64,000 nt of DNA from Polyodon spathula (GCF_017654505.1 NC_054534.1:19035693-19099692); one strand, 5' to 3'. Counted from the stretch's first letter, positions 46,562 to 62,101 are shown. Numbers and translations are program-made. The notes: generated by a model not told the origin, from the sequence alone.

Positions 46562-47014
46562 AGGGTCCATTTATCTTATAGGTTATAATGACCCATGTTT
46601 TATCAAGTGAGACTAAACCCATCTGGCCCTGTCATTTGTGATTGAAAGAAAGCGATATGCACACTGACAACAAACTATGTGAACTGAAGGACGTGGCCTA
46701 TACTTCCATCAGCATTGCCATGGAAGTGGTCACACTGCATGTAAACAAATCAAAAATAGAGCTGCATGGCTTCCTTGGACCCATCTACAATCTATACAAA
46801 CACTCTTTCCATTTGTTAAAAGGCCCTTCTGTGTAAAGTTAATTTGAACAGAATGGACACATCTGTAGTCCCAAGACTTTAAAACTGAAGTTATATTAGG
46901 TGCCTTCTGTAATATTTAAATTATGTAGCTGCCTCAAATGTGCCTGGCATATTTTATAACAATTAATTTGCCTTCCTTCTTCATGACTGAGGTTTCCTGA
47001 AAGATATTCTCTTG
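46562..47014. other. Stretch without recognised genes
   Basis: Starts with the right target duplication AGGGT (46562-46566). Nothing else was recognised up to the hAT-like end. Confidence 0.5.
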
Positions 47015-47131
47015 AGCAGTGGTCCTCAAAGTAATTTGGGCACAGGAATAAATTGACCATATTTGTTTGCGGGCGCGCTGACTTTTGCATAGGTTCTTAT
47101 CTTACAGTGCCTTCTCACTCTGTATATATAT

Positions 47132-47220
<89 letters not shown>

Positions 47221-48011
47221 CTTTAAGAGTTTTAGTGGGTTATTCTTGGCTCATTCTAATAAGCCCAAGTCTCAGGTAGTAACTGAGCATGCTGCGCTTA
47301 TTCTTTATTATTCAATGCAAACATTTTTCAATAGCATGTCTACACAGATAACCGTGAATAAACTAAAACAAAAGAGTGTAGACAGCGTTTCGCTTTGTTT
47401 CAATTTGACACATTTGTCAACACTACTCTGTTTTAAAGATCACTCATCTCCAGTAAAATTATTCAAAGAAAGAGTATTCGTAACTAAATATACTAGTGTT
47501 TCCCTTGTCTGGTGAAATAAAAAAAAAAATACAGAGATAAAAAATTAAATTCTAAATAGTGAAATGTATTACTTTTCTCAATAACAGTCAGCCAAATTCA
47601 ATGCTTACCCGGCATATTAACACCCTGCCTCTGCTCACGAATGATTGGACAGCTGTCAGATCTTTCACTTCCTCTTTGGCTACTCACTAGCCTTCAATTT
47701 TCATGCAGAATACCGTGAATGGCCTCTGCTTGCTTATGATTGGACAGCTGCGTAAAACTTGGCAGCTATTTGATTCTCCTATTGGTTAAACTTACAGTCG
47801 TTACCTGCACCTGAAGCAAACACAGTTTATGTCCAACCCAGCTAACTTATGTTTGGGCTGTCGCAGAGACAATGCAGATATTCAATTGGTTGATCGTATC
47901 GCAAAAGCCATTCATGGCGCTTTTGTTGGAAAACATGTTTAAAGCTTTCTTTATTTTCCCACACTACGACCCACCAGAAATGTGTTCACAACCCATAATT
48001 TAAGAACAGCT
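47015..48011. mobile_element. Probable old hAT element, non-autonomous
   Basis: The left end CAGTGGTCCTCAAAG and the inverted right end CAGCTGTTCTTAAA (47998-48011) match at about 10 of 14 bases. Both resemble the CAGTGGTTCTCAAA termini of hAT elements of the Charlie type. Inside the right end ACGACCCACC and ACCCATAATTT repeat that resemblance. No transposase motif and no 8-bp duplication were found, and a (TA)n array interrupts the left half. Confidence 0.45.
47137..47221. repeat. (AT)n microsatellite followed by poly-T
   Basis: About 35 AT units pass into a T-run of about 15 bases. Confidence 0.95.
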
Positions 48012-49542
48012 GCCACGGGCACGATAGCCTAGCTTTACGGGCACGACTTTGAGGTCCACTGTCTTAAGGAGTAATAAAAAATGAGGGCATGAATCAAGCA
48101 AAGCCGACACAAAGCCTGAAGCTGAAACCCTTCTGAAGCAGAGGACACTGTGCACAGGTCCATTAAAGCTGTCTCTAACAGAATATCTCGATAGGGCAGC
48201 ATTGACAAAGGACTTTGAGAAGGCAAATGAGCAGCCCCCAGTAAAAAAATACAGACTTAAGAAGACTGACACTCCTCCTTCTCTGACCAACCATTGATAT
48301 TACATGTATAAATACCAGACATAACTGCCATAAATAACAAAGGTTATTTTTAAAGACATGTACTTTTAATTTGATTCTTTCGAAAGTAGTTCAGTGGTCC
48401 CAATTGATGTTACCCTCTGTCATCCAGTAGTCACAATAGCAAAATTGTTAAGATATTTTTTGAAATCTCTCATTAGTTGAACTAAAAGGAGACTTTGGAA
48501 CAGTATAGTATGACTGTGGTCAAATTCACACACAACTTAAATTAGGAAAATGATTCAATTAAAACTTTGAATATCACTACTACTTTTATGGATTACTTCA
48601 CTTTTCTGAACTATTTAAGCTACATAATTCATTAACAAACTACTAAAGAAAGGGAAAGAAGATTGGAATTGCCTATGTAAAAAGAAACACTGTAAGGCAG
48701 TGGTTTTCAACATTTCCATCTCAAGTACCAGTGTTTCCAGCAGGGACCAACAGGTGTACCAGTAGCTATGTGCAATCTTAAAACAACTGTTGTAAAACCG
48801 AGATCTACCCCATCACAACCAGGTTTGTTGTGTCTGTACTCACTTGTTTGTTGCCTCATTCTGCTGAATGGTTAGTCTGTGCAGCTGATGGCTGCAATGA
48901 ACTCAGCATGTTTATATTTTTAATATTTTGGAATTGGTGACCGCATCTTTAATTGTGTACACTTGTAATATGCTGCAGCTCCCATGCTCAGTGTTAGTGA
49001 CATCCTGATCTCACAGCATGTAACACAGACAGCTCTTATGATTTACATACAGTTTATTCTTCAGCTATTTTACGTTATTAAAAATACACCACAGCAACCA
49101 CTTTGTCATATATTTCCATTAGCACAATCCGGGCGCTAAATTTATTAAATGGCGTTTTTTTTGTTTTTTTATTTGTTAACTGCAGTCAAGTAAGCTGCAG
49201 TACAAGCAGTGGGGAGCTCTGGGGCACATTAAGAAACTGAAGCATAAATATCGATGGGCAGTACGTAGTGGAAAACTGTATCACACCTTGAGCCTACTCC
49301 TTTACACAGTATAGTCTCCTGTCTTGAAGTCTTCCATATATACTGTTTGTGCCTTAAAACTATTGTTTGATACCGTACGTACTGCAGATCACAAGTGGGA
49401 CCCAACCACTCTGCCAGAAGCTCATCCCAACTCATCCACTCAGTTCAAAGCAGCCAGCCCCTGTCAGATCAGTACAACTATCTGCAGTCCACTGGAATTC
49501 TGCTGTCTGAAAGATTTAAATCTTCTGTATTAAACTACTAAA
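48012..49542. other. Stretch without recognised genes
   Basis: No exon recognised. GGCAGTGGTTTTCAACATTT near 48696-48716 resembles a single hAT end but no partner was found. The open frame at 48000-48290 (minus) has no homologue. Confidence 0.45.
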
Positions 49543-49588
49543 CAGCAATGGCCAAAAGCTCTGCATCACCTATAATTTTAGGATTGAG

Positions 49589-49672
<84 letters not shown>

Positions 49673-49908
49673 GACCATAGATATATTATTTAACATCACG
49701 TAATCAAAAGTCTACCGGAAGCTATAGTAGCAATACAGTAAAGTATTTCAAAATGTCACACTTTACTTTTTGTCAGTTTTTAGTTATGTAAATGGGAAAA
49801 AAGTGGTATGTAATTCAATATGTTAACATAACATTATTCAGCAGGTTTCATTTGACTTTACGAAGGAAAATTTGCTAACTTGATACGGTGATGCAAAACC
49901 TTTAGCTG
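49543..49908. mobile_element. Tc1/mariner-type MITE, copy 2 (366 bp, expanded by a microsatellite)
   Basis: The left end reads CAGCAATGGCCAAAAGCTCTG and the inverted right end CAGCTAAAGGTTTTGCATCACC. It shares CATCACCTA, ATTTTAGGATTGAGAC and AAGTGGTATGTAAT with copy 1. The right flank is TA (49909-49910); the left flank is AA, so one side of the duplication has mutated. A (CA)n array begins exactly after GGATTGAGAC. Confidence 0.75.
49588..49668. repeat. (CA)n microsatellite within MITE copy 2
   Basis: About 36 CA units with a short TA interruption near 49605 and a TA tail. It is absent from copy 1 at the same internal site. Confidence 0.9.
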
Positions 49909-50796
49909 TAGGAATTAATTGGGATTAACCATCTCTAGTACCTGAAATACACTTACGATCACATAAGAGATCACATAAGAACTTCCATCGTTCCCTTCAT
50001 TTCATTTTCTCCATTCCTCTGTATAAGAACCAGTGCCTGAACCAAGAAGCATCATGGCACACAACAGTAATTGTTATTGGATGTCATCACCGCAGCTTCA
50101 TAAAAACAAGCTTCATTATAAATATACCCCATTATAATTGCTGAAAAAATGCTTGCTTGTTAACTGATGTCAGAGTTATAATGAGGGTGGACCTCGTTTT
50201 ATCTCAAGGCAAAGATCTCCTGTAACAAGTGGCCGATGGAGTTACCATGCCCTGTGTTACACTTGATAGCTTAATATGAAACAATAAACCAAATTAACCC
50301 TTTCCACTAAGCAATACTCTAGTTTAAGTCCCTACAAAGTGACATGCAATGATAGCAGTTTTAAAAGTACATTGTGTGTACTGTATGACCTACAGTACAA
50401 ACCTTACCTAAGCTTACTAGAACTCTACTAAGGTTAGTAGTTCATACACCACAGGACCCTTCTATTTTTTTTATTATTTAAATAAGATGACATTTACCAA
50501 AAAGGATATATCATTTACTGCATGTGCACGTCTTGATCAGAATAAAAACCACAGCCTCATTTCTGTTTCGTCAGCAAGGTCTAAGCCCATTTAGCTAAAC
50601 GCTGCCTGTAATCGTCAAGAAAATGTCACATCGGCAATTAGCAGGGAAGCAATAGAACAAATGGTGATTACGCAACAATAGAATTAACTGTGCAGAAGAC
50701 CAGGGGCACACTCTTCCCTCCCCACAGTAATTAAATGGCATGGTCTTTTATATGAACCAGAGGCCCATAAAATGTCATAGTCATTAAAGTAGATGG

Positions 50797-50827
<31 letters not shown>

Positions 50828-52461
50828 GCTCCAACTTGGCATAGCAAGAGTTACAGTGGCGAGCCAAGTGTGGCCGCATCTCATGTTTTGGTAAGGGTAC
50901 ACATTCAATTCTACAAATTAATAAGCAGCCAGTATACATTACACAATATAAAATCAGTAATAGTTCAGACAACCAAAAAAAGTATTGGCAAACGATTACT
51001 GGATATCCCCTTCCACTGCTGTAAATGAAAAATTATCTGAAGAACACCATAACCTAGATGCTACTGTTCAAAGTATTTATTTAATCCAAAATATAAAAAA
51101 TATAAATGCTTTTTTTTTTTTTTTTTACTAAACCTCTTTTTGCGCATCGCTTGATTCAAACTACACATCTGGCCAAACTTTTTTCCTTCCTCTGTCCCGG
51201 AAGGAATGGCAGCCAGTTAACTCTTTACCCCTCATAAATACTGCAATGAAAAGTCTACTCTAATGTCTAAGCATCTGCTGTCTTTTTAAAAACAATAGTT
51301 TTATCATTTATCTAAAATGTTAAAAACAAAATCGTTTCTACTAAATAAATGAAAGAGAGATCCCTAACCAGAAGACTGCTGGTTTCTCATTGGGTAACAC
51401 ATTTGTCTCCTTGTTCACTAATCTTGGATTCTGCCAAGGATAGTCATGAGATTCTTCACAGATCTTTTTTTAGAAACCAACCGAGATATGGTGTAATTAT
51501 CTGATTTTGTTCAAAAATAGCCCACTAATTATAGCAATTTGTTACATGTCACATTGCCCCATTTTGTCTATGCCAAAATGAACCCTGAAGAGATTAAATA
51601 TTTAAAACTTTAAGTATTCTGTAGCTCTAAAGCTATAAGGCATGATAGACCAAGTTCATCAGGGGACCAACCATTATGCAAGTGAATAACAGAAATGAAT
51701 TTTTCCACAACAGTCCTGGCAATGAAACCACAAGTTAGATGTCGTTTGAAATTGGTGAAATCTACAGCTTTACCAACAATAAATATGTTGGCTGCAGATC
51801 AGTTTGTAAAAGTCTCATTTTCAAAGGCATCTCGCTCTCTCTCTACAAGACAGTTTACATGGGCCTGTAAGGTAACAGCTTTAAACTACTGCAGGACTTT
51901 ATTTGGACTTGGCATTGTTAACGTATCCTTATACATAGTATTTCAGCACTGATATTTTGAATTATAAAGTCAGAGAAGCTGGAGTATGACAGTGCTATTT
52001 CATAAAGAAAAAAGGGGTACAAAAGAAAATCTCTCATTTGGTTACAAGTGAAGCTGCTTGATATTTAAAAAAAAAACAAAAAAAAAAACACATGTTTAAA
52101 AATAATTAGGCTTATATGCAAAACCTACAAAACCTAGAGTGCAGAAGACCACAACAGTGCTAAAGTATTCAAATGAGGTCCACTTGATTATATGGAACGC
52201 TCACCAATGTTATAATTGAAGATGCTTCTAAACAGTTGTGCTCTTTAATAATGACTGCAGGGGCTGAAACCCACACAGGGATATCAACAGAATCCTTACA
52301 GCACATCTTATTTGGCTCCAGGATGTTTGTAAACTTATTGAGTAAAACAGAAACAGTCCCTGCGTGCAGAATTGCTCTTTAAAAGGTCCCATCCTCTAAT
52401 GTGTATTTCAAAGCACAATTCTCCTTCAAAAGGATGGTTTTACAGTGTTTAGTCTTTTAAC
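49909..52461. other. Stretch without recognised genes or bounded repeats
   Basis: No exon recognised. Homopolymers: A-run 50802-50822 and T-run 51112-51126. The open frame at 51695-51952 has no recognisable homologue and no splice context. Confidence 0.5.
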
Positions 52462-52516
52462 CAGCGCTGAACTCTGTGGTGGCCGGTCACCTCTGATTCA
52501 GGGGAGGCACAAGTAA

Positions 52517-52559
52517 GGGGGGGGGGGGGGGGGGGGGGGGAGGGGGGTGTGTGTGTGTG
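52517..52559. repeat. Poly-G tract grading into (GT)n
   Basis: About 30 G bases with one A interruption, then six GT units. A G-quadruplex candidate and unreliable in length. Confidence 0.9.
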
Positions 52560-53498
52560 CAATGTACCTATTTTTTTCCCTTTATCAAAGCCTCCTAAGG
52601 CCATCACTAACCTCTTCTAAAGGGATTACATTTGCAATAACATTGAACATTTAAACAAAGTTGTTTTTTTTTCAGTATTCAGTATTATTAGCATTACAGA
52701 AATTGGGATTCTTTATGTGATTTCTAACATGATTTTCAGCTTTAACACTGACTGTGAGTTAAAGTAAGAACATGTTCATAAGTAATAGTTAGGGCCCTAT
52801 GAAATCCCTTTTACTATTTTCTGATTTCAGTTTTTACCATTAAAAAAAAATGTAATTCAGTTGATTTAATTTACCATCTTTTTCCACTCCAAGCAAAATG
52901 AATTATTTTGTTGTTTCTCTATTCAGTCATTACAGTAAAAAAAAGAAAAAAGAATAGGACAACAGGGGAATTACTTATATTTCTAAGCCTTTTAGCTGAG
53001 GATTTTCTAGTTGTAAAAGTCCTTTTTAACAGTCTGAAAAGCTGTTACTGTATTCGTAAGATAACTTTGCTTAGTGGGGAAAAAAAACAAAAAAAACAGT
53101 ATTGCGTCTCATCTTACCATAGCAACAACCAGCAACGTCACTTTTTTTTTTTTTTTTTTTTTTTAGGTAACTGCCTGTCCTGTACAGTATGTGTGACAAT
53201 TCAAGTTGTATATGTTCCCTTCAAATATGTAATCTCAAACGTAATGCTCTACTGCCAAATGAAATGACTTGTTCTTATTACAGTAGCAAATTCAATTTTG
53301 GTTATGGCTTCCCTTCATATTCTAACTTGAGTTTGTTCAGTATAATCTAGCGTGGCAAACAGAGTCTTAATCACCCTATCAACTGCGTTATCCTGCATTT
53401 CAAATTTGAAGCCTTCACAAGAAACAAAGTGATTTCATTAACTGCACATACAACTGCATTACATCAGCCCTTTTGCAGGGGGTGGGAGGATGTGGGTC

Positions 53499-53590
53499 GC
53501 TCCTCCAATTAAAACCTGTGCTCAGATCACCTAATCTACTAGTGGGGGTACTGTCTCCTCCAATTAAAACCCATGCTCAGATCACACAAT
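53499..53590. repeat. Two-copy direct repeat, about 59-bp period
   Basis: CTCCTCCAATTAAAACC followed by TGCTCAGATCAC occurs at about 53499-53530 and again at about 53556-53587, with small differences. The nearby A-run (about 53645-53668) and GGTTTGCCTCCC are single copy. Confidence 0.75.
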
Positions 53591-53879
53591 GTGCCACCGC
53601 TGACCCTGTGTTTAATGGGAGAAGGGAGGTTTGCCTCCCTTTGTAAAAAAAAAAAAAAAAAAAAAAAACTCCTCCAGGGCCAAAACCCCATCTGGCACTG
53701 CTAGTAATGTAAGCACGGGTTTCTCAGCAGTCAACACTGCTGTTAATTTAGGAAAGTTGAATCTAGGGTTAAGTTAAAATATTGGTTTTCTTAAATTTTA
53801 GCCAATAATTGTATTTTAATTGGACATTATTATATTATAGTGCTATAAACAATGTTACACACACACACACACACACATA

Positions 53880-56399
<2,520 letters not shown>

Positions 56400-56535
56400 T
56401 GGAATCTGGTAGTGTAATACTGTAGTTACTGTCTATGAGCCAAGAGTTTTTCTGTTCAAATCCCATGCTATCCACTGACTCTTTGTATAACCTTCAACAC
56501 ATCACTTAGCCTCTCTGTGCCTCCACCCCAATCAG
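56400..56535 (+). repeat. tRNA-derived SINE, MIR/CORE-like
   Basis: A tRNA-like head with an A-box-like TGGTAGTGTAA (about 56407) and a B-box TGTTCAAATCCC (about 56452-56463) is followed by CCACTGACTCTTTGTATAAC and ATCACTTAGCCTCTCTGTGC, then CTCCACC. The second half closely parallels the mammalian MIR sequence that reads GTCACTTAACCTCTCTGTGC. It looks like an old SINE of the MIR/CORE kind, diverged and without its LINE-like tail. Confidence 0.65.
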
Positions 56536-58265
56536 TAGTAAACAATGGGCAGAAGCACGAGCTTGCCAGAAACCAGATGCAACATCTAAATTCAGGATAT
56601 CCTGGGGAAATGTCTGGAATCCTTACAAAAAGACGTTTATGGTAATTTAAAGGCACCAGTTACTGTGAATCAAGACTTATAAAAGACAATCTATAAATAT
56701 AATACTGCATTCCATTAACTACAACTTCCTTACTAACATTAGGAAAGCAAAGGGTTAAAGCAGGACTACAGTAGCTGATCCAGATTCTTTAGAACTTTAA
56801 TAATAAAAATGTGAACTCTGATAAATTTATATCATCACTTAAACATGCTTAATGAAATCTGACTGTGCGTTCATTTGCACCGCTATAAAAAAAAAGATGA
56901 ATGCAGAAGTTTCTTATGTGTAGGTACTATGCCCTTCATGCAGAAAACCAGAAATACTATGGAAAGGTTGACCACTTTGACTAGAAAAGGATAGTGACGT
57001 CCAAATAAAAGTACATTCATTTTAAAAAGATCCTTTCATTTTTTAGTAGTCTTCTCCTGTCAATGCAGTTTTTATCCAGTAATCACTGTGTCCAAAAAAC
57101 ATTGTTGCAACCAGCAGAGAGACGTTTTTATCTTGCAACACCTGGCGACGGCAATCTGTTCTCTAGTCCACAAACTGAAACTTGGTGTTCGATGTGACTG
57201 GAATGTTTATGTTCACCATTTGGCACTGACCAATGTACTGGCAGAGTGATGTGCTTATGATCCAACTGAATTGAATGGATTTGTATTCTTCAATTTGTGG
57301 AAATGTGTGGAAATGGTGCCAAATAATGTACTCTAAAGCTTCTAGAGTACCTCTTCTGATGGCTAACAGAACATTTGTTGTGAATCAAACACAATGGGCC
57401 CCATTGTGAAGGAGGTTAAATCCCAAATTGCACTTTTTTTTAAATGAAAAAAACAAAACAAAACATTTTTAATAGTATAATACTAGAAAAAACGTGAGCT
57501 ATAGAATCATAGAACACTGCTTTCAATGTGAAACTAATTCTAAAAAAAGTCGACATTTTCTTTGAAAAAAAAAATCTGCAGGGATGCTTACAAAACACTA
57601 AATGCCTTCATTTTTCAGCACCACAGGGTAAAGGCAAGGAGACAACTGTATACATGTCAAAAGTTAATGGAAAAATCCAAACAAATGATAATTTTTAAAC
57701 AGCAGAGGACAATGCGCTGAATATTGCATATCAATTTCTCACAGAAAGTATCCATGTCAGTATGAGTGACTTGGGAATTCAAGAAAAAAATAAAGAAACA
57801 GAGTTCTGTTGAATTAAATGAGCACAGTTTATAATAAAGCCTCTCAGATTTGCATATGACATACAGCAGTAACATACCCAAGTGACTGTGAGGTTTCATA
57901 AAAGTATTAAACCTTCTAAATGTGGCATTAGGTAGCACAGTGTATTCACACATCCCTTTTTCTCGACCTGCACAACCACTGCTGCCATGGGATTAGTAAC
58001 TGTTTTAAATGAGAAATGTATATGGAAATGAATGAATAAATAAATAAATAAATAAATACTTTAAATAAGTTCTGGTGCAAAGCAGCGGTTCGTGGATTCT
58101 GTTGTAAAAAATAGGCTGGTCTGAAGGCCCATCTTTGAATAACATGCGCAATGCAACTAGTCTTCAAAATACCTTTTTACAAAAGTAGTTGCACATTTAA
58201 TATGTCTGTCATTAGAACAGTATTGATCACACCTTTAGAAGTGTCAGTGGAACTGTGTTTTAAAC
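56536..58265. other. Stretch without recognised genes
   Basis: No exon recognised. An (AAAT)n tract lies at about 58028-58062. The open frame at 57657-57953 (minus) has no homologue. Confidence 0.5.
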
Positions 58266-59016
58266 TGTGACAGAGATCAAACGACGCTTGGTGTTAGAGC
58301 TCCCTCCCAACCTGAGAAGGTACTAGATAAAGGGAGCAGAGTACCCTGGACTAAAAGGCATGGCACTTTATTCCCGTGGGTAGGTGGAAGTCGGCCAGCT
58401 AGAAAAGGGGCTGCACTACGGTACCCGAACTCAGTGACCCGAACAGGAAACGGCGTGGCATCCGCGGACTGGAGGACCGGATGCGCTCGTTAACCAAGGG
58501 GTCATGAGCGAGGGTATAAAATAGGTGTGTAGCAAAGTACATGGCTGTAAATGCAAATGGTTGGAGTTAATCTAAAAGGAGAAAGAGTATTGCTGAAAAC
58601 CATCAGTGTTTGTTTTGTGTTTGTAAAGTGTCGGCTGTAACTGTTGTTTGTCTTTTTATACTATCAGTAACACCGGAGCTGCAGTACAAGCCAGCATTAA
58701 CCAAGACATCACTTTTCACCCCAACATTTCACGGAGTACTGTAATCACCACTAGCACTTAAATTCACTCACTGTCTTGTGTTTCATGTTTAGTGTGGTTG
58801 TCTATAAAACCTGGAGTTTTGGTTGCGGGTCAAAGCCGGGGATTAGAGTTACGAGTAATACACACCGCTGTATCACTCCAGTGTTGTTTATTTACAGGTG
58901 TTTGCCTTAGGGCTCTGGACATTGTTATTATAAATAAAACACCCCTGCACCTGAAAGTAATTATCTGTTTATTTTTTTACCTGCACTCACTTGTATCCAC
59001 TCACCACTTTGCCACA
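58266..59016 (+). mobile_element. Solo Gypsy LTR related to the 40245 LTR
   Basis: A 751-bp block opens TGTGACAGAGATCAAACG and closes CACTTTGCCACA. TAAAC precedes it and GAAAC follows it, a 5-bp target duplication with one mismatch. A TATAAAATAGG box (about 58515) and AAATAAAACACC polyadenylation region (about 58932) mark U3 and R. It shares family blocks with the LTR at 40245-40802 but is about 190 bp longer. No internal region is present, so recombination between two LTRs probably removed it. Confidence 0.85.
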
Positions 59017-59094
59017 GAAACCCACTTGTCAATATTGTGAGAATTGTATGGCTGTCAAAAAGCATTATGGGCTGTTGCCTTATTATAGCCTTTG

Positions 59095-59096
<2 letters not shown>

Positions 59097-59144
<48 letters not shown>
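59097..59144. repeat. (GT)n microsatellite at the left edge of a Tc1 fragment
   Basis: About 23 GT units immediately before transposon-derived sequence. Confidence 0.95.
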
Positions 59145-59517
59145 CAGTGTCACATTGTCCAGATCAAAAACGCATGACAGAAGGGTGAAAGCAAAGCAAC
59201 CTACAAGTGCAACACATTTGTGGGAACTTCTGCAACAGTGTTGGGAAGAACATTCCGAACAATATTTAATTTCCATTGTAGAAAGAATGCCACGAGTGTG
59301 TTCGGCTGTTATCTGCAAAAGGTGGCTACTTTGAGGAGTCAAAAATTTAGATTAAATTTTGTTAAACAAAACGATTCTATGATTTATTTTTTTTATCTAC
59401 AATTGTTTATTTGTTATATGCTTTAATTTCAGAGTACATTGAGACATTAAACTGCGTAAATTTCAATAAAAACTGGAAAAATGGAGGTGTTCTAAAACTT
59501 TTGACCGGTAGTGTATA
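59145..59517 (+). mobile_element. Tc1-type transposon 3' fragment
   Basis: The C-terminal coding tail of a Tc1 transposase is followed by an AT-rich 3' region and a right terminal repeat: AAAACTTTTGACCGGTAGTG then TATATA (about 59492-59517). The left part of the element is missing and replaced by (GT)n. It is a different Tc1 family from the element at 53880-55272. Confidence 0.8.
59180..59400 (+). pseudogene. Tc1 transposase C-terminal remnant
   Basis: One frame reads HLWELLQQCWEEHSEQYLIS followed by IVERMPRVCSAVI, the conserved C-terminal tail of Tc1 transposases (the W-x-LVERMPRR-C-x-AVI block). A frame change then gives LRSQKFRLNFVKQNDSMIYF, continuing the tail and its read-through. The paired DNA-binding domain and the three catalytic acidic residues are all missing. 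The fragment is a dead 5'-truncated copy. Confidence 0.8.
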
Positions 59518-61649
59518 TATAGTTTCTTCTGTGGGATCAAACTCCTACATACGTATTGCAAAGTAATGAAAAGAAGTCTATAGCCATGCATCCGTCAGGT
59601 TACTTCGTCACAACATGAATATGTACTTAAAACCAACTTCTGTCCCGTCCCGAACCCCAACCCTCCCCCCCAAAAACATTTTCAGGAGTTGCAGCAACGA
59701 CCATTAGATGAATGCATGACATAAAGTAGAGGGCTTTACTGTCTACAACCCCAGTTTCACAAACCTTATTAATAAGAACCCTGACAAGAGCTATAGGGAG
59801 AGTTAAGGGATACCTACTATTGTAACAGGCACATTGGAATCATTTAACATAAGTTTTAACATTCCTGGGTGGCCTGGAATGTTTGGTGCTACATTTTACA
59901 ACAAAGGACTTGTCAAAACATTGAGAACATCCATCATGAAATGAAGCACTTCAGTTTAAAAGAATCAGTTTCATATTACATCACTTTGAACATGGACTGC
60001 CCTTATTCTGCACCAATCTTCCATTATAAAAGTACAGTATATAGTATGATTTGCACTGTTAAATATTTAACTGACCTACATGTTTGTCTGTCTGTCACTA
60101 TACAAGGTGAACACAGTAACTGTGTTGATTTTGCACCAATCTTCATTTCACCACAACCTTGCGCTTATTATGGGATTTTGAGGAATCTATGTGACTGCAC
60201 TGGTTATTATTTTTATTTATGTTTGTATTTATTTCTTTAAAATAATACTAAGTGTTCTGGTAAACCTCTCCCTGTATTATAAATCATTTGTAAGCAAGCA
60301 GGGCAGCACATAGCTAGACAAGAGCTTTACATTAAAAAGTACACTGTGTACTTAAAACCCACACAGCACACTCTCTTTCAAGATAGCTTCCCTATTAAGA
60401 AGTTAATCTTATGAGAAAAAGCTGAGCTTTTTCAAGTGGTTGTGGAAATATCTATGGTAGGGAATCAGCAATAAAACTAAGAAGCTGACTAATAAATTAT
60501 TTCTTTACTTTAACAGTAATCTATCACTATGAAAATATAGGGCATTGTTTTATTTTTTACACAGAAGCTGTTTTCAAATTGTATGTGCGAGTGGCACTAA
60601 ATTCTTCACATAAAACACTAATTTTTTTCTATTTCTGAGCTGGTTGAGAGTTTGCCCTTCACTGTAACAGTAAATCAAGGTGTCAACGACCATAAAGTAG
60701 AAAATATAACTAGTCATTTTCAGTATAAAGCCGTCTTTTCAAGTCTTTAAAACATGAATTGAGAAGCCAACACAATGACAGTCTGGAATTATCTGGAAAC
60801 AATGCAATATGTCTCAGAAACATGTACCCATAAATACAGTTGATACCATATTTTATGAATAGTAAAGGGCCAACACTGACACATTCTTTTTCTTGGCCTT
60901 ATCTGCTAATTTCTTTCTTTTTTTTTTTTTTTTTTTTTTTTAAACTTTATCCTGTGTAAAATATTGGAAATATCTGTGGTTGAATTCCCTACATGTTCTT
61001 CAATGTTTTCTTGTAAGTGTATATTATTTGTCTTTATAACAGTACAATCCTTTAAGAGATAATCTCTCAAATTTAGTCACAATGGGGTCTAATCATAAAG
61101 GGTTAACACCTGCCTGAATAAGAAAACAGGAGTACATGATCGGATTTCGTCCACAGCTGCCTATTTAACAGCAGTTGTTATTCAAAACAGATCATTCAGA
61201 TGTGTCGTTAAGCCCCAACGATTTTCATCTATGAATGCATGTTTTTAACGAATTGAATGAAAGGTTAATGATTACCTTATTAGCATAAAGCTTTCATCAG
61301 TCTTTAGCGTCAACCTGCTACTCAGAAGAGTGAATGACAGCAAAATGTTGTCGATAACTAGAAGTTATTGAACGCTTTCTACAGTCAAGTCTAAACTAAC
61401 GACAGCCTTAGACAATTTTTTAAAAGACATATTTTATTACTACACTTGCTCTGTTATACAGGTTTGACATAACTGTGATTAACACTGCCTATTTTGGGGG
61501 GAAAAAAACAAAAAAAACACATCTGTAGCTTTTTATAAAAGAAAATGTTTAATAATATAAATAAATACTTACACAACATTTTCTCTGGCCTAATCATTTT
61601 GAAACAATGATGTGAAGTGGCGAGCAAGTGAGAGATTCAGAATAGACAG

Positions 61650-61659
61650 TTTATTATTA

Positions 61660-61704
<45 letters not shown>

Positions 61705-61706
61705 TA
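61650..61706. repeat. (ATT)n microsatellite
   Basis: About 18 TTA/ATT units with one phase interruption near 61664. Confidence 0.9.
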
Positions 61707-62100
61707 TTTGCCGTGATCCGTGGGTGACAGCGGTCCTTTTCTTTTAATTTATTTTACATGTGTTCACAATAAACAGTTTGGACGAATACTGCCTGTGTGA
61801 ACCTGTTTACTTTCATGGAGCATTACAATATACAGTATACCAGTGCTGCTGATGCAGTCGGTGGGAAATTTGGGCTAGCTTGGTAATGCAAAAAACACTG
61901 GATGACTGAGCCTCAGTGCGCCTTTTTTTTTTTTTTTTTCGCGCACCACAAAACAATCCATTTTGTGTACAGTGTGAAATACAGTGTGAAAATTTCACAG
62001 ATTCATAAACATAAACTCGACCGACTGATTCCATGCTTTAAGCGGGGTATAATAATAATAATACGTTGAGAATTTGTAAGATTAACATTTAAAGTTTTCA

Positions 62101-62101
<1 letters not shown>

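Larger units (their letters stand above)
52462..53703. mobile_element. Possible diverged DNA transposon with CAG ends
   Basis: The left end CAGCGCTGAACTCTGTGGTG and the inverted right end CAGTGCCAGATGGGGTTTTG share CAG-GC spacing, GGCC and a later GGGAGGCA/GGGGAGGCA block, as in some hAT-type fish elements. The match is weak and no target duplication was found. Confidence 0.3.

Noticed and set aside
48696..48716. hAT-like end GGCAGTGGTTTTCAACATTT
   Set aside because: No inverted partner or target duplication within a few kilobases was found.
59869..60240. 123-codon plus-strand open frame
   Set aside because: No family resemblance, no splice or promoter context; compatible with chance in AT-rich DNA.
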